The notes under the pieces: model-generated
Seen by the model: the letters and a program-made list of their open reading frames with translations, nothing else
What the model was told of the DNA's origin: nothing
Databases searched by the model: none
Source of the DNA: Actinomycetota bacterium
GTDB lineage: Bacteria; Actinomycetota; Actinomycetes; Nanopelagicales; Nanopelagicaceae
Direction of reading: 5' to 3'
DNA length: 6,249 nucleotides
Assembly: GCA_947371865.1 (NCBI GenBank)
Contig: CANBRH010000044.1
Span: 1 to 6,249 of the forward strand
Made by a program: the position numbers and the translations under genes
Shown: in pieces, positions 6,174-6,249 of the stretch
Numbering within the stretch: the stretch's first letter is position 1
Layout of the letters: every line of letters starts with the position of its first letter

Positions 6174-6194
6174 GTTACCGGTGACTTATGAAAA

Positions 6195-6249
6195 TTATCG
6201 ACGTGGTTCAGAGATCAAAACCTTTTCCAAGGCTTCGAACTCTTCAACA
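6195..6249 (-). CDS. mreB: C-terminal end of MreB (gene runs off the right edge)
   Basis: The last 17 codons read VEEFEALEKVLISEPRR and end in TAA at 6195-6197, 34 bases before the mreC start. A terminal acidic EEFE helix followed by a hydrophobic turn resembles the C-termini of MreB proteins. MreB sits immediately upstream of mreC in most rod operons. The visible peptide is short, so the assignment rests mainly on gene order. MreB is the actin-like ATPase that organises lateral cell-wall synthesis from the cytoplasmic face of the membrane. Confidence 0.82.
   Translation of the reverse strand, partial: VEEFEALEKVLISEPRR

Noticed and set aside
6174..6185. Near-palindrome GTTACCGGTGAC between mreB and mreC
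   Set aside because: It is one mismatch from perfect, only 12 bases long and has no loop for an RNA hairpin. It could be chance and lies inside an operon.

Overview
The window is a compact, almost gap-free stretch of bacterial chromosome with every supported gene on the minus strand. Read in the direction of transcription (right to left) it holds the last codons of mreB, then mreC, mreD, a class B penicillin-binding protein (PBP2 type, mrdA) and rodA. After a 268-base gap comes the first 396 codons of a ribonuclease E/G gene, which runs off the left edge. I found no tRNA, rRNA, CRISPR array, insertion sequence or phage gene.

The gene order mreB-mreC-mreD-PBP2-rodA followed by rne matches what I recall of MreB-containing Actinomycetota such as Streptomyces. 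There rne usually precedes rplU, rpmA and obg, all of which would lie outside this window. A long, charged, low-complexity extension in front of the RNase E/G core also fits that phylum. Base composition looks close to half G+C by eye, low for a classical actinomycete. A small-genome freshwater or marine actinobacterium is therefore a reasonable guess, but it is inference only.

Functionally, 1457-6249 encodes the elongasome (Rod complex). MreB is the cytoplasmic actin-like filament. MreC and MreD are the envelope partners. RodA is the SEDS glycan polymerase and PBP2 is its transpeptidase partner. The mreC/mreD, mreD/mrdA and mrdA/rodA junctions are all 4-base ATGA overlaps, which suggests a translationally coupled operon. 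Only mreC, 34 bases after mreB, has a strong Shine-Dalgarno sequence.

The 1189-1456 gap contains two clear inverted repeats and a possible sigma-70-like promoter on the minus strand. It could be a structured rne leader, the end of the mre operon, or both. This is mostly an ordinary housekeeping locus. The points worth a second look are the rne leader hairpins, the unusual charge pattern of the RNase E/G N-terminus, the cysteine pairs in PBP2 and the Pro/Ser/Thr tail of MreC. I see no evidence of a new defence or mobile system.
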